From the NCBI RefSeq assembly GCF_003201285.1, contig NZ_QICS01000010.1, positions 84,919 to 148,918 on the forward strand: a stretch of 64,000 nt of DNA, written 5' to 3'. A program made the position numbers and the translations under genes. Within the stretch, counting starts at the first letter, position 1; each line of letters begins with the position of its first letter. This document shows positions 8,012-16,869 of this stretch, one piece after another. The DNA is from Lachnotalea glycerini (GTDB taxonomy: Bacteria; Bacillota; Clostridia; Lachnospirales; Lachnospiraceae). The notes below the pieces were generated by a model. That model did not search any database. It saw nothing but the letters and a program-made list of their open reading frames with translations, and had not been told where the DNA came from.

Positions 8012-9769
8012 ATGAATTTATTGAAGTGTTGGAAAAATCATTTTAATAATTTTAGGCTGTCCCAGAAGATGCTTTTTGTATATTTTTTGATTTTTGGTGC
8101 TTTTAGCACCATTAGTATAGCGGCTATGCAGACTACTTTGGCTATTTACGATAATAAAATATACGAGAATTCTCTACAGGAACTCTTTTATTTTGTAAAT
8201 ACCATAGAAAATGAACTGGATAATATAGAAAAGAGCTCAAGCAGCATCGCAATCGATTATGAGATTCAAAAGCAACTAACCAATATGATGTCAATGAGTA
8301 ATAAACAAGAGTATTTGTTAAATATGTCATCCTTTAGAAGTCAGCTATTAAACGAAGCCCTAGGAAATGAAAGTATAATGAACATTATATATACGGATCG
8401 AAATGGTGTGGAATTAAATGTGGGAGAAAAATACGTTGCACTTCCAGAAGATATATATCGTACTATTTTGGAAAAAGCGGATGAAGCCAAAGGTGGATTT
8501 GTGTATATTGAACCAACGCTGGAATTCCCATATTTAGTATCAGGAAGAGATATTAAAGAGCATATTGATTATAGCTTAGATTATTTAGGCACACTTATTT
8601 TTATTAACGATATTAATGTTATTTTTGAAAGAAACTACGAATTTTTAAAAAGCGGACAGAAGAATATTTGCGTATTTTCTAATAATGAAATAGTTTATGA
8701 AAACGATGGAGAATATTTTAAGGATATCCCCTCTATAACAGATGAACAAGGTTATCGTATTATTAATATCAAACATAAGAAATACTTTATGTGCTATTTA
8801 AAAAGTGAAAAAACGGAATGGACTTTTGTAAATCTGTTTCCATATACAAATATATTTATGTTAAATTCAATTATTCGTATGCTTATGTTGGTAGGCTTTT
8901 TTGTATTATTTATCACAGCCTATTTTGCAATGAAAAAATTATCCTTATATATAACTGCACCCCTCGAAAAACTAACAAAATCTATGCAGATTATCGAGAG
9001 AGGAGAGTTCGAACAGGCAAAATTATATTTGGACAAAGTGGAAGCTTTGAGTGAAGTTGGAATATTAAAGAAAGATTTTCTTATTATGATTGATGAAGTG
9101 ATGACACTGATTCATGAAAACTATGAGAAACAAATTATATTAAAAGATACACAATATCGTGCACTTCAGGCGCAGATTAATCCACATTTTTTATATAATA
9201 CTTTAAATTCCATTAACTGGATGATTAAGAGTAATGAGAATGAGGATGCATCTAGAATGATTCTTTCCTTGGGAACACTACTAAGAGTTGCTCTTAGTAG
9301 TAATACAGTTAGTACAGTGTTGGAAGAGCTTGAGTTGGTTGAGGATTATATATTTATACAAAAATTTCGTTACGGAAAACGAGTTGAATTTATTATAAAG
9401 AAATGCAGTGGATTGGAGCTATTTAAGATTCCGAGCATGAGTATTCAACCGTTAGTAGAAAATGCAATATTTTATGGGGTGGAAAATTCCCTGCAGCCTT
9501 GTACCATTGAAATTAAACTAGATAAAGAAGAAGATTACTTGAATATAATCGTCAGTGATAACGGAATGGGCATGGAGGATGATTTACTAGAAAAAGTAAA
9601 AAATTTTCAAGTTAAAACAACGGGAAATGGAATTGGGCTTAAGAATATTAAAGAAAGACTGACGTTGCTATTTTGTGAAGACTTTAAATTGCAAATTCAA
9701 AGCAAAATAGGAGAAGGTACAATGATAAAAATGACAATTCCAACTTATAGGAGTGATTTTAATGTATAA
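8012..9769 (+). CDS. YesM-type sensor histidine kinase
   Basis: This is a membrane histidine kinase of the LytS/YesM class, usually paired with an AraC-type response regulator next to sugar importers. It has a membrane helix at about residues 20-40, an extracytoplasmic sensor of some 240 residues, a second helix near 285-305, a HAMP linker, the His-kinase box with the phospho-acceptor (LQAQINPHFLYNTLNSINWM, near residue 390) and an HATPase domain (PLVENAIFYGVE, DNGMGM, GIGLKNIKERL). The start is ATG 8012 behind GTGGAGG; an upstream GTG at 7997 has no ribosome site. Its end overlaps the regulator gene by eight bases. From the downstream genes it probably senses a xylan-derived sugar, possibly via the binding protein; this is inference. 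Confidence 0.93.
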   Translation: MNLLKCWKNHFNNFRLSQKMLFVYFLIFGAFSTISIAAMQTTLAIYDNKIYENSLQELFYFVNTIENELDNIEKSSSSIAIDYEIQKQLTNMMSMSNKQEYLLNMSSFRSQLLNEALGNESIMNIIYTDRNGVELNVGEKYVALPEDIYRTILEKADEAKGGFVYIEPTLEFPYLVSGRDIKEHIDYSLDYLGTLIFINDINVIFERNYEFLKSGQKNICVFSNNEIVYENDGEYFKDIPSITDEQGYRIINIKHKKYFMCYLKSEKTEWTFVNLFPYTNIFMLNSIIRMLMLVGFFVLFITAYFAMKKLSLYITAPLEKLTKSMQIIERGEFEQAKLYLDKVEALSEVGILKKDFLIMIDEVMTLIHENYEKQIILKDTQYRALQAQINPHFLYNTLNSINWMIKSNENEDASRMILSLGTLLRVALSSNTVSTVLEELELVEDYIFIQKFRYGKRVEFIIKKCSGLELFKIPSMSIQPLVENAIFYGVENSLQPCTIEIKLDKEEDYLNIIVSDNGMGMEDDLLEKVKNFQVKTTGNGIGLKNIKERLTLLFCEDFKLQIQSKIGEGTMIKMTIPTYRSDFNV

Positions 9770-11285
9770 AGCGCTAATTGTGGATGATGAAGAAATTGAA
9801 AGAAATGGAATGGTGAATCTGATACCTTGGGAGGAACAAGGGATTGAGATTGTAGGAGATGCATGGAATGGTTTTGAAGGTTATCAGATGGTAAAGGAAA
9901 TGGAGCCAGATATAGTGATAACGGATATTAAGATGCCTGGTATGGATGGAATCGAATTAATTGCTAAGGTTCAAAAAGATTATCCCGATACATTTTTCAT
10001 TGTTCTTTCAGGTTATGGAGAATACGAATATACAAGCCGTGCAATGGAGCTTGGAGTAAAATACTATATTTTAAAGCCTTGTGATGAAACAAAAATTTTA
10101 AAGGTAGTAAATCAAGTAAAATTGGAAATTCAGGAAAAGAAAAAGTGTAAGCGTTATGAGGACAAGAAGTATAATGAAGAAATCAAGAAATTATTGCCGC
10201 GTGCAAGAGAACAGTTTTTTAATAAAGTTTTGTCTGGAGTAATTGTTTCAAACAGAGAATTTCAAATTTATCAAGGGAATAATGAGGCAGATAATAAAGT
10301 ATGTATATTAAACTGTCGCATTGATGGAGAGATTGATGATTTAGGAAAATTTGTTCTTCAAAATATAACAGAAGAGTTTATTACCCTAGAAAAAGTTGTT
10401 ATGAGCACATACATTGATAACGAAGTAGTTTTTATGCTTAAAGATGTAAATATAACTTTTATTCGTAGTGTAATACAAAAGTTAAGAATTGAATATAAAA
10501 ATTATTGTAAGAAGCAGATTAGCGCAGCATTAAGTGATACAGATGAATTCATTAACATGAAAGAGTTATATGATCAAACAAGAGAGCGGTTATTTTTTGA
10601 CTCTTATGGCAGTACGCATGGTTTGGCCACTGCTGAAAGTTTACGAAAAGCAGGAGAAGAAAACTTGCGTTTGTTAGATTTTGATAAATTTAAGCAGGTA
10701 GATGATTATGTCACTTTATTATATGAAACAAATATATTGTTTGCCAAGCTTACATTAGAACACTATAATACGGATGAAATAAAAAATGTTGTTGTTACAT
10801 TATTAAATAATTTGTTAAAAGAAGAAATTCAAGAATTGCAAATTCAGGTACAGGATAAACGCTCTAAAAGAGAGCTTTATAAGTATCTGATAGATAAAAT
10901 TGTGAGAAATAAACCATTAATTCTAGGGTATACACATAATGGAAGCCGGGACAATAACAGGATACAAGAAATACTTTTTGAAATTTACAGTAACTTGGAT
11001 CAGAGAAATTTAAGCTTGCAGTGGCTGGCTAAGGACATTTTATTTCTGAATGAAGAATATTTCGGAAGATTATTTCAAAGAACTATGAATAAAAAATTCT
11101 CAACTTTTGTTTTCGAAATAAGAATAGAAATGGCAAAACGATTAATTCAGTTTAAACCTGAGCTGCTAATTTCAGAATTAGCTGAATTGGTAGGATATAC
11201 GGCAGATGGACAATATTTTTCCAAGGTATTTAAAAAGTATACAAACGTAACACCATCCGAATATAAGGAAATGGTAATGAAATAA
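9762..11285 (+). CDS. YesN-type response regulator, receiver plus AraC DNA-binding domain
   Basis: An N-terminal receiver domain has the acidic pair (residues 8-9), phospho-acceptor Asp 55 in VITDIKMPGMDG and the conserved Lys in YILKPCDE. A long middle region of about 270 residues links to a C-terminal AraC-type double helix-turn-helix (LSLQWLAKDILFLNEEYFGRLFQRTMNKKFS... ISELAELVGYTADGQYFSKVFKKYTNVTPSEYK). The start ATG 9762 follows TAGGAGTG at proper spacing and overlaps the kinase stop, indicating translational coupling. It is the expected partner of the kinase and the likely activator of the ABC importer that begins 200 bases downstream. Confidence 0.95.
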   Translation: MYKALIVDDEEIERNGMVNLIPWEEQGIEIVGDAWNGFEGYQMVKEMEPDIVITDIKMPGMDGIELIAKVQKDYPDTFFIVLSGYGEYEYTSRAMELGVKYYILKPCDETKILKVVNQVKLEIQEKKKCKRYEDKKYNEEIKKLLPRAREQFFNKVLSGVIVSNREFQIYQGNNEADNKVCILNCRIDGEIDDLGKFVLQNITEEFITLEKVVMSTYIDNEVVFMLKDVNITFIRSVIQKLRIEYKNYCKKQISAALSDTDEFINMKELYDQTRERLFFDSYGSTHGLATAESLRKAGEENLRLLDFDKFKQVDDYVTLLYETNILFAKLTLEHYNTDEIKNVVVTLLNNLLKEEIQELQIQVQDKRSKRELYKYLIDKIVRNKPLILGYTHNGSRDNNRIQEILFEIYSNLDQRNLSLQWLAKDILFLNEEYFGRLFQRTMNKKFSTFVFEIRIEMAKRLIQFKPELLISELAELVGYTADGQYFSKVFKKYTNVTPSEYKEMVMK

Positions 11286-11334
11286 AGGAAAGAAGATAGT
11301 AAGAGTGTTATTTGCTGTCTTCTTTCCTTATTTT
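11285..11334 (+). terminator. Intrinsic terminator after the response regulator
   Basis: Arms AAGGAAAGAAGATAG (11285-11299) and CTGTCTTCTTTCCTT (11315-11329), with one G-T pair, are followed by ATTTT. The regulator pair and the transporter operon are therefore separate transcripts. Confidence 0.85.
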
Positions 11335-11499
11335 CAAGAAAAAGGTCAGTTTTTTTCAAAGGGTAAGACAGTTTTTTTTATTATATTTTATTGAATTATG
11401 GGCTACAATCCAATAGTAAGATATTTAAGTATCTGTAATAGGTGAAGCATTTCAAAGATAATTGAAATGTATTTTTATTTGGAAAAGGAGAGAGAAAAT

Positions 11500-12885
11500 A
11501 TGAATTTGAAAAAAGTAACAGCCTTATTTATGGCTTCGTTGATGTCATTTTCACTGGCAGGCTGTGGGGGCAGCAAAGAAGCATTGTCTGAGGATGATCA
11601 GAAAACACAAACAAATGAGGCAACAGTCCAAGAGGCAGAAACTGAAAATACGAATACTTCAACTGCTGAGGGTGAACCTGTAACAATTAAGATAACCTGG
11701 TGGGGAGGGCAATCCAGACACGATTATACCCAAAAGTTATTAAACAAATACACAGAACTTAATCCCAACGTAACTTTTGAAGCGTTACCTTCTGGATGGG
11801 ACGGCTATTTTGATAAGCTTTCTACACAAGCAGCATCAGGAGCTATGCCAGATATTGTGCAGATGGACTATTTGTATATTTCTACCTTTGCAAAAAATAA
11901 TTCAATAGCAGATATGCAGGAATTTGTAGATAATGGAACAATAGACTTAGCTAATGTGGATTCGAATCTGGCTGACTCAGGGAAAATAGATGGAAAACTG
12001 GCAGGTTTAGTCTTATCCAGTTCCTTATTGACTGTTGGAATAAATAATTCTGTATTTGCAGAGGCCGGAATTGATAAACCTACATCCGATTGGACATGGA
12101 GTGATTTTTTAAAAATATGCAAAGAAATTAATAACAAAACAGGAAAATATGGTTTTTCCGCTATTATGGCAGATGATACAAATAATTTTAATTATTACGT
12201 AAGGCAACATGGTCAGACTTTATTTAGCGAAGACAACAAAAGTTTAGGGTATTTTGATGACGCTATTTATGTGGATTTCGTAAATATGATAAAAGAACTA
12301 ATAGATGCTAAAGCAACGCCAAACCCAGATGAATATGATGCAATCAAAGCCTTAGGCTACGAGGCTATGCCAGTTGCTACGGGCGATGGTGCTATGGTTA
12401 CAGACTGGTCTAATTACGCTTGTCGACTTGAGGAAGTAAATAAAAACATTTCTTTAGTTACCCCACCAAAAGGAGAGAGTGAAGCAGCAAATGGTTTGTG
12501 GCTGAAACCGGGTATGTTTTTCTCTGTTTCAGAAACTTCAAAAGTTAAAGAGGAAGCTGCCAAATTTATTAACTGGTTTATTAATTCAGAAGAGGCAAAT
12601 GAGATCATACTGGCAGAGAGAGGAACCCCTGTTTCTTCTGAAATTCGAGATTATTTAACAAATTCAGGAAAATTATCGGATAAGCAAAAGGAAATGTTTG
12701 AATATGTAAATAATGCGGGCGCCCTATGTGGAGAAGCACCTGCTCCTGATCCGGTAGGTATTTCAGAAATCAATGAATCCTTTAATAAGACTGTTTATAG
12801 TGTCTTATATGGTCAGGCAACTGTAGAAGATGCGGCTAAGACATTTAGGGAAAGTGCGAATGAAATACTGGCAAGAAATAATTAG
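11500..12885 (+). CDS. ABC sugar transporter, solute-binding lipoprotein (CUT1 type)
   Basis: The substrate-binding component has a lipoprotein signal with lipobox SLAGC, then an acidic Gln/Thr-rich linker (about residues 25-60) and the extracellular-solute-binding fold (ITWWGGQSRHDYTQKLLNKYTELNPNVTFE, PDIVQMDYLYISTFAKNN, GEAPAPDPVGISEINESF). The start is ATG 11500 behind AAAGGAGAGA; the frame is open further upstream but lacks a ribosome site there. It is the first gene of an operon with two permeases and a GH115-type glycosidase. By analogy with clostridial aldouronate loci it would bind acidic xylo-oligosaccharides. No ATPase gene is present, so it probably uses a shared MsmK-type ATPase elsewhere. 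Confidence 0.94.
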   Translation: MNLKKVTALFMASLMSFSLAGCGGSKEALSEDDQKTQTNEATVQEAETENTNTSTAEGEPVTIKITWWGGQSRHDYTQKLLNKYTELNPNVTFEALPSGWDGYFDKLSTQAASGAMPDIVQMDYLYISTFAKNNSIADMQEFVDNGTIDLANVDSNLADSGKIDGKLAGLVLSSSLLTVGINNSVFAEAGIDKPTSDWTWSDFLKICKEINNKTGKYGFSAIMADDTNNFNYYVRQHGQTLFSEDNKSLGYFDDAIYVDFVNMIKELIDAKATPNPDEYDAIKALGYEAMPVATGDGAMVTDWSNYACRLEEVNKNISLVTPPKGESEAANGLWLKPGMFFSVSETSKVKEEAAKFINWFINSEEANEIILAERGTPVSSEIRDYLTNSGKLSDKQKEMFEYVNNAGALCGEAPAPDPVGISEINESFNKTVYSVLYGQATVEDAAKTFRESANEILARNN

Positions 12886-12900
12886 TTTTTATTAAAAATA

Positions 12901-12939
12901 GAGGGAAGGGTCTGCAAGATATGCAATGTCCCTTTCCTT
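12901..12939 (+). promoter_or_regulatory. Intercistronic hairpin between binding protein and permease
   Basis: GAGGGAAGGG (12901-12910) can pair with CCCTTTCCTT (12930-12939) with G-T wobbles. There is no T run. Such hairpins after binding-protein genes commonly stabilise the upstream mRNA and give more binding protein than permease. Confidence 0.45.
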
Positions 12940-12956
12940 CTGCAAGGAGTGAGAGT

Positions 12957-13856
12957 GTGAATTTAACAAAAAAAATGAGAAATAATTTAATTGCTTACTT
13001 ATTATTAACTCCGTGGCTGGCTGGATTTGTTATCATGTATTTGATACCTATGGGAATTTCAATATATTATTCGTGCACTGATTTTAATTTACTTAATGTT
13101 CCACAATTTATAGGATTAAGTAACTATAATAGAATTTTTTTACAGGATGACACCTTTTATCAAGCCTTAAAGGTAACTTTTACTTACGTTTTGATATTAG
13201 TTCCCTTTAGGCTCGCTTTTGCCCTTGGAGTTGCTATGTTATTAAATAAAAAATATCGAGGAATTGGAATTTATAGAACATGTTACTATATTCCATCTAT
13301 TATTGGGGGGAGTATTGCAGTATCAGTTGTTTGGAAGCAGATATTTGGTAATCAAGGAGTTATTATGTCTATACTTTCAGCTATGGGAATCGAGCAAAAA
13401 ACTTCACTATTAGGAAATCCAAATACTGCTTTGTTGGTTATTATTTTAATGGGTATATGGCAATTTGGATCTTCTATGTTGATATTTTTATCTGCACTGA
13501 AACAGATTCCATTATCTCTTTATGAATCGGCAGATGTGGATGGAGCTAGGAGTGTAATTAAATTTTTAAAAATTACCATACCTATGCTGACACCAACTAT
13601 ATTTTTTAATCTGATTCTACAAATAATCAATGGATTTCGTGTGTTTACAGAGAGCTATGTCATTACTAATGGAGGACCATTAGATAGTACTTTATCCTAT
13701 GTTCTTTACTTATATCGCAGGGCATTTACTTATTTTGACATGGGATATAGCTGTGCACTTGCCTGGGTATTAGTTGCAATTATTGCTATGTTTACTATTG
13801 TTTTATTTAAGACTCAAAAAAATTGGGTATTTTATGAAAGTGAGGAGGAATCATGA
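12957..13856 (+). CDS. ABC sugar transporter permease, MalF/UgpA-like
   Basis: This inner-membrane permease has six predicted membrane segments. It carries the cytoplasmic EAA loop in the form SLYESADVDGARSVIKFLKITIPMLTPTI, which contacts the ATPase. The N-terminal LTPWLAGFVIMYLIPMGISIYYS and FIGLSNYNRIF are characteristic of CUT1 permeases. The start is GTG 12957, seven bases after AAGGAG (12944-12949); the longer frame from 12921 has no ribosome site. It overlaps the next permease by four bases (ATGA). It would form the translocation pore with the following gene product. Confidence 0.94.
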   Translation: MNLTKKMRNNLIAYLLLTPWLAGFVIMYLIPMGISIYYSCTDFNLLNVPQFIGLSNYNRIFLQDDTFYQALKVTFTYVLILVPFRLAFALGVAMLLNKKYRGIGIYRTCYYIPSIIGGSIAVSVVWKQIFGNQGVIMSILSAMGIEQKTSLLGNPNTALLVIILMGIWQFGSSMLIFLSALKQIPLSLYESADVDGARSVIKFLKITIPMLTPTIFFNLILQIINGFRVFTESYVITNGGPLDSTLSYVLYLYRRAFTYFDMGYSCALAWVLVAIIAMFTIVLFKTQKNWVFYESEEES

Positions 13857-14707
13857 AAGTAATTTCTAAAAAGAAAAAAATTGCTGTAATTAAGTTTCAT
13901 CTATTTTCAATAGTATTGGGATTTTTTATGATATACCCGTTGCTTTGGCTAGTTTCAAGCTCTTTTAAGAGCAATGAAACTATTTTTATTGATTCTTATA
14001 CTTTAATACCCAAAAGTATGGATGCAATAAAAAATTATGGAAGTGGATGGGAGGGGATTGCAGGAATACGTTTTGGAATATTTTTATTAAATTCTACAGT
14101 AGTTACAGTAATTGGAACAGTAACCTGTGTTTTTTCTTCCTTATGTGCTGCTTATGCTTTTTCCAGAATCAAGTTTAAGTTATCAAATTTTTGGTTTGGA
14201 TGTGTCATGGTGACATTAATGATACCACCTCAGGTGATGATTGTACCACAATATATTATTCTTAAAAAATTACACTTTATTGATACCTTAACTGCTTTGA
14301 TTTTACCATGGTGTTTTGGAGGAGCGTTTTTCATATTTTTAATGACCCAGTTTTTCAGGGGAATTCCACGAGAACTTGACGAAGCAGCTTCAATTGACGG
14401 TTGCGGAAAAATAAGTATCTTATTTAAAATTTTGGTTCCAATTGTGAAACCTTCCATTATTACTTCCTCAATTTTTGCCTTTTACTGGATATGGCAGGAT
14501 TTTTTTCAACCATTAATTTTTATGAATTCGACTAAGAAATTCACGGTGCCCCTTGCTTTGAATATGTATCTGGATCCAAATACTTATAACAATTATGGAG
14601 GACTATTCGCGATGTCGTGTATTTCACTGATACCTATTTTATTATTCTTTATAATTTTTCAAAAATATCTGGTAGATGGAATTGCCATGGATGGAATTAA
14701 AGGATAG
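13853..14707 (+). CDS. ABC sugar transporter permease, MalG/UgpE-like
   Basis: This is the second permease of the CUT1 importer, with six predicted membrane helices. The EAA motif is PRELDEAASIDGCGKISILFKILVPIVKPSI, and the C-terminal MDGIKG is typical of MalG relatives. The start codon overlaps the stop of the preceding permease and has GAGGAGG just before it, so the two are translationally coupled and should be made in equal amounts. The glycosidase gene follows after 35 bases in the same operon. Confidence 0.95.
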   Translation: MKVISKKKKIAVIKFHLFSIVLGFFMIYPLLWLVSSSFKSNETIFIDSYTLIPKSMDAIKNYGSGWEGIAGIRFGIFLLNSTVVTVIGTVTCVFSSLCAAYAFSRIKFKLSNFWFGCVMVTLMIPPQVMIVPQYIILKKLHFIDTLTALILPWCFGGAFFIFLMTQFFRGIPRELDEAASIDGCGKISILFKILVPIVKPSIITSSIFAFYWIWQDFFQPLIFMNSTKKFTVPLALNMYLDPNTYNNYGGLFAMSCISLIPILLFFIIFQKYLVDGIAMDGIKG

Positions 14708-14742
14708 AATAAGTTTATTACAAATAAATACGGAGGTTAGAA

Positions 14743-16791
14743 ATGGAAGAATTTTTTAAAATTACTTCGAAAATTAAAATTTTAAATCATACTGGGTTGA
14801 TTGGAGTTGACAGGGCAATAAAAAGATTTCAAAAAGATATTTCCATGTCATTGAAAGAAAAAAAAGAGGAAAACGGTGCGATTAATTTAATAAAAGAGAA
14901 AGTCTCAAATGAGTGTTTTCATATCTATTTTGAAAACGGTGAAATGTGTCTTGCGGCAAATGATGAGTTAGGATTTATATATGGACTTTTTTATATAAGT
15001 GAGAGTTATTTGGGTGTACAGCCTTTTTGGTTTTGGAATGACCAGAGCTTCAATAAGATGGAATGTGCATACATACCTATCAATGAGTATTGGTCAAAAG
15101 CCTATAAGGTAAAGTATCGTGGTTGGTTTGTTAATGATGAAGTATTAATCAGTCATTGGAAAATCAAAGGAGATTGTAGTAAACCATGGGAAATGATATT
15201 TGAAGCATTGCTTCGCTTAGGAGGGAACATGGTGATTTCTGGTACGGATAAAAACTCTAAGAAATATAAGAAACTGGCATTAGATATGGGCTTATGGGTT
15301 ACGCAGCATCATGCAGAACCGTTAGGGGCAGAGATGTTTTCCAGAGCATATCCTCAATATGTTCCTTCCTATGCTAAATTTCCAGAATTGTTTCAGGGAT
15401 TATGGAAAAGAGCAATTGAAGAACAAAAAAATGAAAAAATTATATGGAACTTAGGTTTTCGAGGTCAGGGAGATATTCCTTTTTGGAACACAGATCCATT
15501 ATATGACACCCCAGAAAAAAGAGGTGAGCTCATTAGTTCTCTGATTGAAATGCAATATAATATGGTATTAGAAAAAGTAAGTAATCCAATCTGCTGCACA
15601 AATTTATATGGTGAAGTCATGGAGCTGTATCATCAAGGTTTACTAAAGCTTCCAGAGAATATTATTAAAATTTGGGCAGATAACGGCTACGGTAAAATGG
15701 TTTCTAGAAGGCAGGAAAATCATAATCCAAGAATTTATGCCTTACCATATAAAATAGAAGATGGAGGGCATCATGGAATTTATTATCATGCATCGTTCTT
15801 TGATTTGCAGGCAGCCAACCATATAACAATGTCGCCAAACTCAATTGAATTTGTAAATAGAGAGTTTGATGAGATCATACAAAAGGGTGCCAATGATTTT
15901 TGGATTATTAATTGTTCGAATGTGAAACCTCATGTATTTTTGTTGGACTTCATTTCTAGAAGGTGGAGAAATGAAACAATTGATGTTAAAAAATGGAGCC
16001 AGAATTATATTAAAAGCTATTACATTCACTCTGTTATAGTGGCTAAAAACAAAATTGTTGAGGAGATTTATGCATGTATACAGGCATATTTTGAGGCTGT
16101 TATTTCATTTGGAGTAAATGAGGATGAACATGCAGGAGAACAGTTTTACAACTATACAGTTCGTATATTAGCTTCCCAATGGCAAAAAGGGAAATTTGAA
16201 GAAAGTGTAAAAGAATTAGTCTGGGCTTTTAAGGACATGAGTTTTAAAAAGCAGATGAAAAGGTTCTATGATATTTGTCTGGAAGGATTACAACGTTTTG
16301 AAAAGTTATATTTAAAATGTATTCAAGTAATGAAAAACCTCGAAGAAGATAAACAATACTTTGAAGATTCCATTTTTTTGAATGTACAGATTCATTTGTA
16401 TTGTTTAAAAGGGGTAGTTAACTTTTGTGAAAGCTATCATAGATTTTGTAAGGAAGAATATTGGCAGTCATTTTATCTTATTGGAAAATCAAAGGAATAC
16501 TTTGAACAGGCTAATCAAAGTATGAGAGAGAAAGAGCATGGCTTGTGGGAAGGATTTTACGAAAACGAATGTTTAACTGATATAAAGCAAACGGCATATG
16601 TTCTTCGTGGTATTATGAGCTACATTAGAAATATAGGGGAAGGACCACATTTTTATTATTGGCAAAGACAGTTTCTCTACTCAGAGGAAGATAGAAAAGT
16701 AGTACTAATTACAAACATGGAAAACCATATGACGGATGAGGCATTATATGATTGCATAAATAGAAAAGTAAATGATGAACTATTAATTTGA
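14743..16791 (+). CDS. GH115-type alpha-glucuronidase, probably intracellular
   Basis: GH115 enzymes remove (4-O-methyl-)glucuronic acid from xylan or its fragments. Signature stretches present are RGWFVNDE, GLWVTQHHAEPLGAEMF, WNLGFRGQGDIPFW, NLYGEVMELYHQGLLKLP, IKIWADNGYGKMVSRR and HHGIYYHASFFDLQAANHITM. There is no signal peptide, so it should act in the cytoplasm on imported oligosaccharides. At 682 residues it is shorter than most GH115 proteins (often above 800). It seems to retain the catalytic regions but may lack the usual C-terminal beta domain. It sits 35 bases after the permeases with its own good site (GGAGG). Substrate as aldouronic acids is inferred from family and context. Confidence 0.85.
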   Translation: MEEFFKITSKIKILNHTGLIGVDRAIKRFQKDISMSLKEKKEENGAINLIKEKVSNECFHIYFENGEMCLAANDELGFIYGLFYISESYLGVQPFWFWNDQSFNKMECAYIPINEYWSKAYKVKYRGWFVNDEVLISHWKIKGDCSKPWEMIFEALLRLGGNMVISGTDKNSKKYKKLALDMGLWVTQHHAEPLGAEMFSRAYPQYVPSYAKFPELFQGLWKRAIEEQKNEKIIWNLGFRGQGDIPFWNTDPLYDTPEKRGELISSLIEMQYNMVLEKVSNPICCTNLYGEVMELYHQGLLKLPENIIKIWADNGYGKMVSRRQENHNPRIYALPYKIEDGGHHGIYYHASFFDLQAANHITMSPNSIEFVNREFDEIIQKGANDFWIINCSNVKPHVFLLDFISRRWRNETIDVKKWSQNYIKSYYIHSVIVAKNKIVEEIYACIQAYFEAVISFGVNEDEHAGEQFYNYTVRILASQWQKGKFEESVKELVWAFKDMSFKKQMKRFYDICLEGLQRFEKLYLKCIQVMKNLEEDKQYFEDSIFLNVQIHLYCLKGVVNFCESYHRFCKEEYWQSFYLIGKSKEYFEQANQSMREKEHGLWEGFYENECLTDIKQTAYVLRGIMSYIRNIGEGPHFYYWQRQFLYSEEDRKVVLITNMENHMTDEALYDCINRKVNDELLI

Positions 16792-16826
16792 ATGATGACT
16801 ATAAAAATAAATATGTAAACATTAAA

Positions 16827-16861
16827 ATCTCCTTCTCTTATTAATAAGCAAAGAAGGAGAT
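16827..16861 (-). terminator. Terminator between convergent genes
   Basis: Arms ATCTCCTTCT (16827-16836) and AGAAGGAGAT (16852-16861) form a hairpin. Read on the minus strand it is followed by TTTT, so it ends the sulfur operon transcript. Confidence 0.65.
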
Positions 16862-16869
16862 AAAGTATC

